From: Lingula anatina
Taxonomy: Eukaryota > Brachiopoda > Lingulata > Lingulida > Lingulidae
Assembly (NCBI RefSeq): GCF_001039355.2
Contig: NW_019774848.1
Location: forward strand, 166,964 to 230,963
Length of the DNA stretch: 64,000 nt
Reading direction: 5' to 3'
Numbering within the stretch: the first letter of the stretch is position 1; the number at the start of each line of letters is the position of its first letter. The notes beneath the pieces are model-generated. The model made no database searches and was not told where the DNA came from. It saw only the letters and a program-made list of their open reading frames with translations. Position numbers and translations under genes: made by a program. This document shows positions 25,801 through 40,800 of the stretch, one piece after another.

Positions 25801-28800
25801 TGAAAAAAAAAAGACTGAAATCAATACAACAAAATACTTTTCACTGGCATTCAACCACAACAAGCTTAAAACCATTCAACAGCCTGAATACCTAAGGCTT
25901 AAAACTTCTCAGAGAATTTTATTAATTACTTAGGTAAATTATTGTGTTAAGAGTATTTATACTTTTTAATCTTGAGGCCGGGGGGGGGGGGGGATGTAGC
26001 ACCATGCTATTTCCTTTTAAATTAATTATGCTGTTCATCAAGGAAGGATGATTACATGTAGTTTTTTGCTAAATGGTTGTCATGTTGTGTGACTATTTAG
26101 AGATATCAAGAAACAAAGAAAGTATTCAGACAAAGCAATGCTGGAGATTAGTGATTAACAAAGATAAATTTATATGAGGTTCTTTGTAATTTTTCTAAAC
26201 ATGAAAAAAATGTTCAGATGCAGACATGATGAAACCCTATAGGGGAAAAACCAAAAAGAGATTAAATTGCTTGAAACAATGCTTTCAAACATTTTACTAA
26301 CAATCCAAAAGATTTTTCTGTACTTAAATTTTTCATTACTTACACCACAAAAGCCTTCTCTCAATCTTATGGTAAATTACCGAAAAATGATTTTCTCAAA
26401 TTTTACATTATAAATCTATTAGACCAGGCACTCATACATCATAGGCCAATGGTCTTTTATTTCTACAGCAAATTGGGGTCATGTCTGTCTCCAGTAATGC
26501 CGGGACAGCTGGTCAGAGTGTCCACTTAAAAAAAGCAGGTGCTTCTAGACAAACACTGGCTTTGTTCTCTGGTACAATAATACATGCACCCCCCCCCCAA
26601 ATTTTCTTACACTTTCAATATCCACCCACTTGGCTGATTTGAGATCATTCAATCAGCTTTTTAAACTTTAAAAAATTAATAGAATATACAGAATCAATAG
26701 ACCTGAAGAGGAGGAGGTCAGTTATTATAGGCTGTTCTACCAGTGGATATTGCAGGCAGGATAAAGTATATTGTCATTTTAGTAATAATAGGTCAAAAGG
26801 TCAGTGGAAAAAAGTGCTGTGCTGACCACATGTCAGCTGCACCTGTCCATGGAAACAGAAAGAAAACCGTTAGGGAGAAAAAAATAAAACAAAAACCTAA
26901 ACAGAGACACCACTTGCTAGTCATATGAAATAAAACTAATATCAAATGCTGAAATAGACATTAAATGTAATAAGGGGAAATAAGAGAACATTTTATGTTC
27001 GCCCACAACTACAAGACAAAAAAGGAAACTAATAAGAAGACAATTATATTTTGCCAAGTAATAGGTATTAAAAAGAAATAAGGCCCTAATTATGTGTTTC
27101 TTGATATCAGCAATAATGAAAATAAATTGGAAAAAAAATTATAATTGAACAGGCAATTTTGTTTATCTCAAACATAAATGAGCTGGGTGGTGCATTTAAA
27201 AAGAGTAAATTCTCCACCTTCCACTGATGACAGATGTTGGTGGGTTCTTGGTGTCCTAAGCCCCCCACAATTATCTTAATATGATAGTTTAAATATCCTA
27301 TAAAGGGAGAGCCAATCTTTATCAGGAGGCACAGTACACAGTAATTCATTTTTAACATGATTTTTTTCCTTTAACTGACTTTGAAATGGATATTTATGTT
27401 CAAAATGAATAATATGTCTAGTGTATAGTTGAATACACACAGGAAGGACATTAGAGGCTGGGTTAACAGGAAGATCAACTAAAAACTCCAGTCCACATTT
27501 ACTTTGCATTTAACTTTGTTAAACTCCCCAGGCTTGACTGCCAAGAACACGGCAATAGCCCCTTGGCTGAGTCAGTTATGATGTTTTATTCCACAAAGTG
27601 ATACTATTTGGCCAGGAAAGAAATACAAAAACCCTGAATTGCACCACACCTATCATTTCTTATAATAATTTATTTTACAGTGTAAAATACAGTGAAACCA
27701 AGAGTCTTGGTGTTTGATGTGTTTTCCATACTGCCATTCCTACCACTAACTAAACAAATTAAATAAATCTCCAACATCAAATTGCCTTTATCAAAATAAA
27801 CAGTACTGAGAAAAAAAGTAAAAATGATCTAGTCCTAAAAACAATTTCTACTGGGATTTTGCGGGCACACAAATATTTGCTTCACAGGAAATTCTCCTAG
27901 TGAAGCTAAAACCTTCAGTAAAAAGTGAATAGTGGTCTTACTGTACAAAACATCTCCTGCTAATACCTGTACACCCTACAAATATAAATCTTTTCCAGTT
28001 CATTGAGTTTTATGCTAGAATGCTGAGTACAGCCATCCAAAGTACATAAAGAAAGTTCATACTAGAGTCATCATTAGAACTTCTTTACAGAAAGAAAATT
28101 GGTCAAAATAAAATCTTGCCTTTTGAATTAAATAACTACATAAATCTTACTCTGTGCAACTTAACTCTAAGACAAAGCTTTAAGAGGATCAGTGGAAGTC
28201 ATATACAACTATGAACTTTGATTTTTTTGTTTCATTTAAATTAATGGCCTTGCTTGCTGTTCAATGACACTACTGTAATCCAAATTTTAAGTAAAGAAGC
28301 ACCCTCTGAGCAGACGTACAATCGTGTAATTTCTGGCTTCAAAGCCTGGCCCATACAAATAAAGGGAATCTATCCATTCATCACTTCTATCACGGTGGGC
28401 CCTCTCAGCCAATCAGATTGCAGCTCTCACACAGCGTGGCCCACGTTAAGAGTTGAAGTTCCACATGTCTCCAGTATAAAGCAGGCTGACCACTAACAGA
28501 CACAGGGTAGGAACCAATGTGATGTCATTAAAAAATAATACATTAATATGATTTATTTATATATCTGACAGATGGGCCAATCCTGGCCCTGTACTGTGAA
28601 AGAGGTGTGAAAGAAAATAACAGCACTAACCAAAACCGCATAATGAGTCGAAGCATTCATTACCATTATACTGGGTCCTAGTTTATTTTCCTTCCTCCTT
28701 GGACCATCTGACATACCTAGGAGAGGAGTTATTCTGTTATAATTCCTGCCCACATGATATAATTTCAGATGGTGTAAAGAGGCGAGATCAGTGAGGCCAG

Positions 28801-31800
28801 TCAGTGAAGTTGAAGACAATGTGTGTTAAGTCTGTGTTCTGGGCTCTGGCACTGGTGATTTTTATAAGAGGTGAGTTGGAATTAGAAGAGAAAATTATTG
28901 TGAAATTTTTTCTCACTTTTTTTAATCACTCATTTTTTTAAAAAATACTTTTTTGATTTATAATTACTCACCCATTCTTTACATACTAAATTTTGCACTG
29001 TATTTTTGTATCAAAGTTTTGAAATGAATTTACATCATAAAAAAACAATCTTTTTCAATTCATGTTGACAAATTCTGTGATAAACTAATTCAAGAATAAG
29101 GAGCACAAAAATAGCTTTTAATCAAATGTGGCTTCCTGTTTTCCCATAATCTCACCATTAAAGCTCTGGAGAACAAAAAGTTAAAGGTTGGAGTAGGAAA
29201 TACAATATTCAGTGTCTTGCATAAAACAGTAACATATATCATTCGGCTACAAATAGCCTCATTGTACGTGATATATTTGACAGTTCAAGGGAAATAGGTG
29301 CAATATGCATGTCCATAACAACCTTCACATAAAGGATGATTCTTGTGAGCCAGAATCAACAAAATTTTCTCTTAATATTCGCCACAAGGTGTGCATGAGG
29401 ATAGGAAAGCACCAGTAGGAGAACAGAAACTACCTCAAGTTATTTGGAAGTCGGGTCTAATTACTTCCTGATCTCTTTTCTGACATTTTGCTACAATAGT
29501 GCTAAGTTTGAAAAGAAATATTTACTGAGCTAAGTAAACTGATTTAAGTTACAAGAGCCAATTATAAGCACCTAATAACACTCAAATCAAATAAGTAATA
29601 ATTACAGGTCCATTTAACGCAACTAAATTCAAATAAAAGTCCCGTAAGTTTAGGACAATTAACAGAAATATACATAAATTTGTAATGAAAAAAAAAAAAA
29701 AAAAAAACACTGGCTGGTGTAAAGCAAGATTAGGGATGAATCCAAAGATTCCTTTTAGTATCTACTGAGTAAAGAAGTACGGTAAAAACTTAAAAATTTA
29801 GTTGATCTTGAAATTTTTGTCCGAAGATGATTCTTTGCCAAAATAAATTTTTCTACTTAAAAAATTTTGTCAAGCTTTAAAATGGGCCTCTTGATAATTT
29901 TGAGGCTTGTTACATAATATGACCATGTTGGATTCATGCACTTAAAAATATCAATTTATTCTTAAGAGATGAAATTTTAAAGTTTTTACCGTAATGTACT
30001 TGACAAGTCTCTCAAGTTGAAAGGTTCCCGAGGGGGCAGTGTTATGTCAGGGCATGGTCAGGGTATCAAGTGACCACATGTTTTTAGTGTCCCAACAAAA
30101 ACTGTCTCAAAGCCAGTTGTCACCTGATTCCTTCCCAATCATCCCTGCAATATCCATACTTGGGGCCCAGCTCATAGATGAGTGTGGCCAGGAGTGAGGA
30201 TTTTCCACTTCTCTACTCAGGGGTATTGTGTATTATCTGGCATTAACACACCATTACATATCAACTGGTCCATCTCCACTGCCTCCTGTACTTCATATAG
30301 TAAGGTAAAACAGTGGGGACTCGGCCGAATCCATGCAGTGATAATATTTAATCTTTACAGCATGGCTCACTGCCCCCTTCCCCTCTCTCTGGTCTATGTG
30401 CTACTGTCCTACAACAGGATAAGAGAGAGTCCTGTAAACCCTGCCTAACAACACATATGATACCTAATGGAATCATGTCCTGTCAAAAGAGAATGTTTTC
30501 ATTCAAGTTTGGAATCAGTTTGTCTCCTTGGCTAAATACCTGACCTCTATATGACTTTGATCTCTGACAATACATCCCCCCACCCTTCTTACTTAAAAGA
30601 CCCTATTTCTGCTCCCTTTACTGATATGTTACACAATTCTATCCATTGATCAAGTTCAATTAGAAAAAAAAGCGTGAACTTTTAGCCCAACTTTTTGTCA
30701 CGGCTCACAACCTTACCAAAACTGGGACCAACCAGAACTGTTCAACTGACTGATACTGACAGAGTTGGACCAAGTAGTAAAAACAGATAACATAGTTATA
30801 TGCTTCAGAAATATTAAAAGATTTGACTCAATTTAGAAAAACTTTGAAAAATAAATTGATTAAAAAACAGCATGGGAAATACAAAGTTTTTCTTTTAGGA
30901 AAATGTTTAATTTTTTTCAACAACTTTTTAAAGCCTCAACACAATTTCTCTACAAATATCTTTAGTAAAAAATAAAAAAAAAAAGAAAAACAATGAATAA
31001 TTTTTTTTCAATATCTGAAATCAATCTAGAAAAGAAAAATAAAGGGTGATATAGTGGAACTTAATACATTTAAAAAGTTCTTTTTTTCTGTCACATGGCA
31101 CAGCTGGTGTTTGATCTGCAGATCCATGTACACAACAAACAATAGAAATTTTACAGAGTAAAGTAATGCTTGGTCAAACATGTTCTGAAAGCAATTTCCC
31201 AACATAGATACTTGAGCAGAAACTTCCTATCCAGCAGCCAAATGTAGGGAAATCAGTTCCAAGCTATTACTCTGCAATGTCCTATGTAATTCTACTACAA
31301 TGACTGAAAGTTTTTCTCCTAAATCAAAATCTAGTACTGCCCCTACATAACGGCAGCAGATAGCATACACTGTCTGCAGCATTGTCTAAAACACCAAGAA
31401 AAACAAATTTTTTACTGTATTTCATTTTTTTAAAATTAAAAGCCAAAACAAGTCTTTCCATTGATACTAAATATCATTCCCCACACGTCTCGTTAGAAAG
31501 AACATCACATGACCAAAACAACATGTGACAAAAGATGCTAAACACAGTTTTTGCAATGTTGCCTTTAATCATTTTTTTCTTCTGCATATTTTAATATATT
31601 ATAGCAAGCAAATGCAGAATTAAATGAGCCAAAAAGGTCACCACCTTTCCTTTTATTCACAAGGGTTACAATCACAAAAATATTCTTAATCTTGGAAGAG
31701 CTCCCAAAGTAAGCAAAATGAAAATAAATATTATGCTTGTAGTAGTTTCCACAAACAAATAAGCAAAAGCATGTAGAGGTTTTAATGTTTTTAATGTTGT

Positions 31801-34800
31801 AAAAATGACCACTTTGTTACATTATCTGACATCTGAACTAAATTAAGTTGAAAAGTGCAGTAAATATATGTACAGAAGGCCAGTGTATCAATCAATCAAT
31901 GCCTTTTAAGCACATTTACTTTGGTAACACAAGACCTATAGAAATCCATTCTAATCACTGTGCAGGTAAAATTACGGACTGAAGCTTACAAAATTTGAGG
32001 AAGATGGGCACTTGGTTTCCCATATTTCATTTTCAATTGGACAATTCAATAAAGCAAATTAGATTTTGGTGAAAAGCTAAGCATCTAAAGGGCTGAAAGC
32101 CGCTTGGTTAAATTGAGTTAAACTCCCACTGGAAGACCTAGTTAATGCTTTCACCAGCCATGGCAGACATAAACTGCTCTGAAACTGACAGAAATGTTGA
32201 GCAAGTCTACACACCCTTGTCACATACTTGTACACTCCACTTGTAATATGTAAGAAAACAACCTTTCTGGGAACAAGAAGTCAAGATATAAATTTCAGAG
32301 TAAACTTTTTTCATAAATATCAGTTTGAAGAAATGAAAACACTTTTTATGCAATTTAAAGTAATGTTGGTGCAGACAAAAAGTATGTTTTCTATCTCTTA
32401 GTAGTCAATTTGGATTGTTTGGCAAATAGTATGGGAAATTCAATAAAATTTTAAAAACAAAAAAGTCAGCATAATTTTTACTGATAAAGTATCAATTGAA
32501 AGTGTCTTAGTCAGATCCGCACACTTGAAACTATAATGTGTAATTAATATACAAAATAAACTATACAAAAGTCAGACAAAAATCATGATAATAAATTTTT
32601 TTTCAAATTTCAGCTGAATCTACACAAGAATGTGATTGGACCCGTGCGCGCATGTGCTTTGATGGATTTCTCAGAGTTAACATGACCAGCATCATGCAGC
32701 CTCCCGTAGATATCGGCAGGTTATGTAGGTAAGAGTGGAGAGTATATTGTGGATATTGGCAGGTTATGTAGGTATAAGAAGGTGACATTATATATATGAA
32801 GGAAACACTGACATGAAGCAGATATTGCCTTGTTTTGACTGCCATTAGCTCTGCTGTGCTGTTGAAAGAGTCCTGCATACTAAGAGGCCCGCACTGGGAT
32901 TTCTGAGAAAAGAGACCTAATTTGAGAAGAAAAATTGGCAGAACTTTTTGTGAGATATCGATTAATGTTAAATTTAGAAATCAGAACAAAGAAACAATTT
33001 TTGTATTATGTAACAAAGTGGTGAGGTAAGAAATCTTTTATAAAAAGCTGTTCATACTTACTAGATAATTATTACATGCTATAAAATATCAAAAATATCA
33101 CTTTACTGCATAGATAATTATAATAGTAATAATTTATTACCGTGCTGGTATCTTTTCATGTCAATTTATGTCAACAGATCATCTTTAACATAAATGCACT
33201 TAGTCCACTAATTAATATGTCACAAAGTGCAAATAGATATTGATACTGGTGATAATTTAAACACTTTTTCCTAAAGCAGGTGTCTTTATGTTACGTTGTC
33301 TTTTTCTCCCAGAATTCTGCAGGCAACGCCATAAATTCATCTGAACTTTCGTTAGCACCCATAATTCCCAGGATGCATGCCCAGCATGTGGTTTATAGCT
33401 TTTTTTATTGCATAATTCTCAATGGTGCAATCAGGGGCAGGAGAAACAATGGCATTTATGACTTTGTTGACAACTTGTGCAGACTGTTGCCAAAATGGCC
33501 ACCTATCTGATTACACACAAATGGCTCAATCCCATTTGCAGATAAATTAGCATCATATTCTGTAATGATTTGGCCTAGTTCCCTCTTGTATGAAAATTGG
33601 GAATTCAATCTGTAACAAGCTGTAAGTCACACAAATATATTAATGCTTATATAAATACTTTTTACAATTGAAGGGAAACTATACTGTTAAAAAGTATCTG
33701 TATATTCTGCCCCAACGATAAAACAAAATGCAGCTAGATCTCTTTAAATTTAAAGCTATTTAAAAAATACCTACTTTATATAAAATAAACCATTTAATTA
33801 CCTACTTAGTTAAGTTTAATTGTTCATATTTGAAATATTAAATATTTTCAGTTTCATAATGATAAAACTGTACTTAACTTAGTAACATAATTATCCTGTT
33901 TCAAATCAAGTTTTACTGCTGTGTAATAACACGGTTATCTCACTGATGATGCCTGACCTCGGAAACCAAGAGCTATTCCTTATAAAACAATGCCATCAAA
34001 ACAACAATGGGTCAGGCACTGCTTAGTACAAATACTTACAATGTATAAGCATATTATTAGCAAGTTCATTAGACTATAATGAAATTATTTGTACAGGTAC
34101 CATAAAAACTTGCAGACAAGGTATATCCATTCTATCACTTGACGCCACCTAAGCTCCAAATATATTTGACTAAGTATGATTCTTAACTGTAATAACTTCT
34201 CTTCCTGATATCTTTGACAATAAGGAGGGATTAACTTAACAAATCTCCCTTAACATAGTTCAGTGACTTTTAGCTTTATTCTGATTAATTACCTTGAGGT
34301 GACAATTCTTATAATTCACAAATCACTGTGTTTACTTGGGAATCACAGCTGAAGGAGCCAAAACATCCATCACATTACCAAGCAGCCAGATAAATTAACC
34401 ATGGAATCACAAAGAGCTTACTTTAGCATCCATGTCATTCTCTGCTTGACATATCCTAATTGTTCTAATTATCATATTTTTAAAATGTATGAAGGGCTGG
34501 ATTAAGGTGTGTAGTTGTCATGGTGGTGTTTTTTTTAAAAGAAAAATGTGTTTATTCATGTCACACAGCATATCTGGCACAGACTGTCAACATAGAGACT
34601 ATTCAGAACGAGAAGAGTCGTCCCTGCAGGGGCACAGTAATTATATCTCGGCTCAAATGCGTGGGGAGCCGTGTGAGAGGCGGAGAGACCATTACAGGAT
34701 TAAGTGGTCTTCCTTTCATGTAGGTCCGCCATATTCAGGTCGTGGCCAAGCTAGCACTCGGCTCTTCTCATTCTGAATGGGGCCATAGAGATAGCTGAAC

Positions 34801-37800
34801 ATACATTGTGCAGTGATAACATCCAGTCAGTGGAATGTGTCTTCAGTGTCAAAGCACCTAGTTTACACCTGTGACAGGTATATTAAAGACAAGTTATGCA
34901 ACTTTTAACACAAGGGGACTTGATACACGAACTACAATGATGTGACAACCTTAAGTGATCACAGTTCCCTCATCCACGGATCAAATGACACTCTTCTTCA
35001 TTTAATGACTTAAAAATACCACAGTCAACAATAAGTTGCTTATGAACAGATAAACACACCAAAACTTCTTACAATTTTCATTTATTAGCTCAAATAATGT
35101 GAATTAGCTCCACTAATGTGACTTTAAAAGGAAAAAGTTATCTACTTGTAACTTGAGATATCATATTACTCCTCAGTTTAATCTTTGGAATCTTCCACAC
35201 CCGTTTTCTTAAATGCCATACCAGAAACAGCATAGCAAGTTGAGATACTGATTTAAGTCTACAAAAACCCTATGGACTTCTTAATCTATTTGAAAAAGAC
35301 TGAGAAGATTAGAAGTTTCCAGTAAATCCCTTGAATTATACAATATGTGGTACTGCAAGTAGAATTTTGCTTGACTGTAACAACTGATGGTCTCTTGGGA
35401 CAAGCAACTGAGAAAAAAAAAGGAGCCATTGTTTTCTTCTCTTTTCTGTACACAGTCTGAAGTATAATTACAAAAGCGTTCTTATTTCTGTGGCTTTCTA
35501 TTTCTCATAAACTCAGATTTTATTACATGACTTATTTCCACATGTATCCTGTGACATCAACTGCTGGTAAAGCCAGTCTAATATCATGACACAAAATAGC
35601 ATGAAGGAAGCCGATTACACTAATGCATTGTGACATATTAAATCATTTTTTCCTTTATTCAAAGGTTAACGTGTTTTTCATTTTATGTTGTATAAGATTC
35701 CTGACCACAATTCTAGTTTATGAAAACACTGTTATGGTACATATGCACCTTAAATTCTAAGTAACTGTTTTGATTCTAGTATACTGGGCCTCTGGAAACA
35801 GCTTTGTTTTCAAATTATAAAGGATGATTTAATGCAGATTTCTGTATCAAGTTTTCTTTTTCATTTTTTTTTTTTATTCTTATTTTAATGTCTGTTTCAC
35901 CTTATCATCCCAACGTGCAAAGTTAAGCTATTTCAAAATTTTAAAAACATTTGACAAAATCTCCTTGATTTCAGATTACTGCGTCAAATTCCAAACTCCT
36001 TACGTTGCTACCACCGTGCCACCTCGGAGTGCACGCCCCAACAGCTCCACCTGCTGGAGACAATGCCAAGACGCCTCCAGGGTATTGCAGATAACTATCG
36101 TCTTCTCTGTGTGCAGGGTAAGTAAGAAACCATTTCAGAACAAGAAATGCCCATTTGCCAGCTGAAAAACATTTTTCTGTACTATTTACAAGAAATATAC
36201 TGTTGAAAAAACACTATTAAATGAAATAAAGGAAGTTTTCAGGAGACCAAGCAAACACATTTTGCCAATTTGTGTAAAATGGACATACATCAGGCACAAG
36301 AAATACATTTTCCACTATTTTAGCTGGAATAAATACCATCTTTCATACACTTCACTCAAAGGCATTGGTGTACCAAGTGCACAGAACTCAAAAATTAATA
36401 AAAAGAAAAAAAAAAAAGAAAAAAAAAGCAATCTGCTTGGATTGTGTTGGACCAAAAGCTCTTCCTAATAGACACTGCTGCACCTTCCAAGTCTGCTAGA
36501 TTTCCCTGGTGAAGTCATTGGCTGGTCTAATTAATGAGTTCTTGCCTAATAACAGCAGTAATCAGTGTCACGTCTGAAGTGCTCAAGAACAAATGGTATC
36601 ATGGGAAATGCCTTATTTCCTCAGAATGTTCAATGCCACGAGTCTTGCTAAGGGCTAGTATACTCAACTTGTAGCATTATTTTACATTACAAATCGGCAA
36701 CTTGACATCCTATTATTTCCTGGCCCATAAATCTCCACCACACCTTCAAACCATAGACATCATGTCAGTTTACCCTTATCAACACCTGTGTGATGATAAT
36801 ATAGGGAAAAACTCCACAAAAATTGGGTATATTTTGGGCATTCAATTAAAAAAAAGGTACTGAGGAAGAACTTCCTATATCGTTTGTTACTGAGAGTGAA
36901 TTCAGATTTAAACATCGTACCAGGTGGATCGATCTAACTCTATGGGGAATCTCACTAAATTGCATTCAATGTAATCAGCTTAATTGTCTGACATGTCTCC
37001 TTGAGTAGCTAGGAGGTAATTAACTTTGATATGCATTCAGCTCAACTTCCCCTAGCAGCTCAAAGAGGCGTGTCAGACATTTAAACCGCTGACAGCAATT
37101 GCACTTAGGGAAAATTTCCCGCAGAGATGGCTTGATCCAGCTAGTACATTGGGCTTACCTGAATGCTCCCTTTAACACTTATTTACACATCATACAATTT
37201 TTGATAAAATATATGTTAAACTGTGAAATAAACACAAATTCACTCTTTTCTATCTTACAGGTTGCAAAGTTCAGAAAGCTGCTGAGTGTTTCCATGGCAA
37301 CGTGTATCGCACCTTTGATCGCCTCACCAATGGGACCAGTAAGGAGGTTTACAATGTCAGCCTCCTCATGCCCCCCATGGAGCAGATCCACATCTCCAGG
37401 GCCTGCAAGTGAGTCCTCGCCTCCCTCTGCCAATACTTGGAGTTCTATACAGAGAGGTTTTCTTAACAGAGTTTTAGGCTTTTGTTTTCTTTAACAATAA
37501 GTACTTTTACTTATAGCAGTGGTGAAATATAGGACATTTTCATTCAAAGTAAGTAATTACCAGTTTAGAGATAGCAAATGGAAAACAACACCCAAAAACA
37601 GATTTTTATTAGATTACCATGTAAATATTAAGCCAATCCCCACCCTCTTTGAATAACAGCCTTTACCCCTTTTGGTTTCAGAGAGAGAGACCGCTTCAGG
37701 CATATTCTGCTTTGTTATAAAAACTACACAGAAAACTGCATCGAGGAAGACTTGGTGGCGCTGAAGTCAAGACATGATCTATCCCATAATATGAAAAATG

Positions 37801-40800
37801 TTTACGGGAGTTTATGTGCAAACCCAGGTAATGGTGAACCGTAAATCAAAAGTTGGAGAGATTTCAGCTTAAATCAGCCATTGATATTTGTTTAAGATTA
37901 AGCATCCATGAAAAACCCACACAAACATTAACTTACGTATCTCTATGGTCTTAAGTAGTGATCAAGTTCTCATCTAAATGCAGTCATTTCTGAATTATGA
38001 CTTTTTTAAGTATCTTGCCTAATACTATTCAAATTACCCAAACCAGGATCCTGTTCATGTCTCTTCAGTTTTCAGATTTAAGAGCTTGTACTGGTTTTAT
38101 TACTTGTACTGTTCCTCCTAATGTCGCGACACCCGGGAATACACTACAGCATACACAACAAGTCAATCAGGATATCAATTACACTGTTCACCACTTAAGT
38201 TAGTCAAATTATTAAGTCCCAAGAATCAGAATGAATGAAGTGAAATGCAACATTCATATCTCTGGTGAAATGACCTGACTGCCATAAAATACATTGTAAA
38301 CTTAAGCCTTGAACCTCGCTGAATTAATTTGGGTCAAGGGAGAATGCAGGAAACACAGAGTAGATGGTACACTTAAGGCTACAAGGAAAATGAGTTTCCT
38401 GAGAACCAGATATTGTGGCCTATTATTGCATCTCATAAATTCAATAATTATGAAACAATCCCAGCCTTGACATATCATGACACTATGGGGATCTTCTGAG
38501 ATGGCCTAAAGTCTCACAAATTGCTGTAAAATCAAATGAGATTGTGGGCATGGGAACAGAATTAAAAGCAAGCATGGTGCAGCAATGATTAAAAGCTAAG
38601 GGAATTTATCCACAGATATTTTTTGTTTCAATTTATTGCCCAACTGCATGAATTCACCAAGGTATTGCCTAACTTTTTTTTTTTTTTTTTTGCTTTCTAA
38701 GAAGACATTCTTGATACAAGGGTTTGTTGCTAAAAAAATATGGACAGGAATGATTTCCATTGTACTTCAAACCAAGTCACAGTACCAATACAAAAACAAT
38801 CCAAGTCCTGACAACATGGTACCAATACAGAAACAATCCAAGTCCTGACAACATGGTACCAATACAGAAACAATCCAAGTCCTGACAACATGGTACCAAT
38901 ACTACAGAAACAATCCAAGTCCTATCAAATAATGACACAATTGTCCTTGGATCTTTCACAAGGGCAGAAAACCAGTAGAAAAAAATGCCCAAAATACCTT
39001 ATCTCTGTAATTTCTTTTCCAGTATCTGCTGTCCTTCTCTCTGAGGATAAGTCAAGATGATCTGTATCTTACCAACATGAACATATCTTCTCTTCTTCAT
39101 TTCAATGGCCACAAATTAAATCAGTAATGCATTGGTGAATTCACTGGTTCCTCTATGAATACAGAGAGAAAAATCTTATTAACGGTTACACTACTGGAAC
39201 CATCAATTTCCTGATAAAAGAATCGGCCAGTAGCCAGCAAATCAAAAATGGCTCTTTTTTATTTTAGAAGAGTACCTTTTACCCTTTAGGTTGATTCAGC
39301 TGAAAAAATTATACAGAGCAAAGATCAAACAAGAAACCCACATAACATCCTGGGATCAAATTTTGATTCTGATCATGAGTGGACCTTTCCTGTCAAAAAG
39401 GCAGTTCTATTGAACCCCCCTTGCTCATGGGCCTGTGAGTGTTAGACCCCATTCCCAGAGATTAGATAGATCCAAACTAGATCGACCTAACTCCCTGGGG
39501 GTTCACGCTAAATAGCTGTCAGCAGAGCGGGCACGAAAGTAAATTACCCCCTTACAGCTTCTAGTAGGCGGGACGGACATTTAAGCCATATTACCTGACA
39601 GTAATCTAGTGAGACTCCCCACAGGGATAGATCAATCTAAAATCTATGGGAATACGCCCTTAGTTATGTTTATGCTTTTGCTAGTTTTGCTAGCTTACAG
39701 CCTGACTCAAAAAATTATGGAGGGTTTTCCCTACCAAATTTTCAAGGATAGGTAAAAAATGGGATTACTTAGAATCAATTAGATTCTGGTGTTCATCCAT
39801 TAAACATGTCAATAATAATGAGAACAGATCCACCTTGGTAAAGGTCCACATGCTAAAATACAATGTCCTAAGAAGGTTCCATTTCGTGTTCTAGGTTGTG
39901 ATGATTACCACACCCGCTACGCAGCTATGCAGGACTGTGCTGCTAAAGTGTACAAGGCCAAACCACCCGATATGTGCGAGTAAGTAACATAATTTTCTAA
40001 GAAATCACAACATAATGTCAATTACTGCTAACGATCAGCACATTCATGATTATGTCTTTTATACTCCCCCCATTATGGCCTTCCTGTGTATGAAATGGGA
40101 AGATATGGAATACTAATTTGCAGATAAAATGAGGCATGGGTAAAAAAACCTATAATATCTGGAATGAGAATTTCTGCCATTTCCTTTGGCACACACCCTG
40201 CGCCCTGTAGTAATGATAAGGTTATCAATAAAGCCACACAGCATTACATGTAATAACAGTACACAGCAAAGATTCACTGTCGCCTATATATAGCACTGAA
40301 CACAATATACTTCATTTGCATCATTCTAACAAAACTTTTCAAAAAATCCACGTATCAGGAATACAACATCATTTTTCTTACGTAACAAAGCATGTTCTAT
40401 GGTTTCCAGTTTATTCTAACTCTATTCATCAAGCATAACAAGCTCGTTACACAGCCCCCTGGTGGTAGCTCTCAGTCTCACACCAGACATGAACACTATC
40501 ACAAAGCGCGGCTCTAGTTACTGTGGGAAGATCCCAGGTTTTGTGGCACTGTATCTGCGTCACAACATGGCACAGATCAAGTGACTGTCTACCTGGATGT
40601 CTGCACATGGTTTCCAGGCATGCAAGGCAACCTCACGACTTATAAACGGATTAGGCGTTTACTTACACTATCTTTTAGCACTTACACCCATATTAACCAC
40701 ATAACCTACAAATTAACCAGCACTACCAGAATGGATGAATGTAAGTGCTAAGTACTGCTTTGTTGGTGCTTAATAATTTTACAGTTTACAAAGTTCAATA

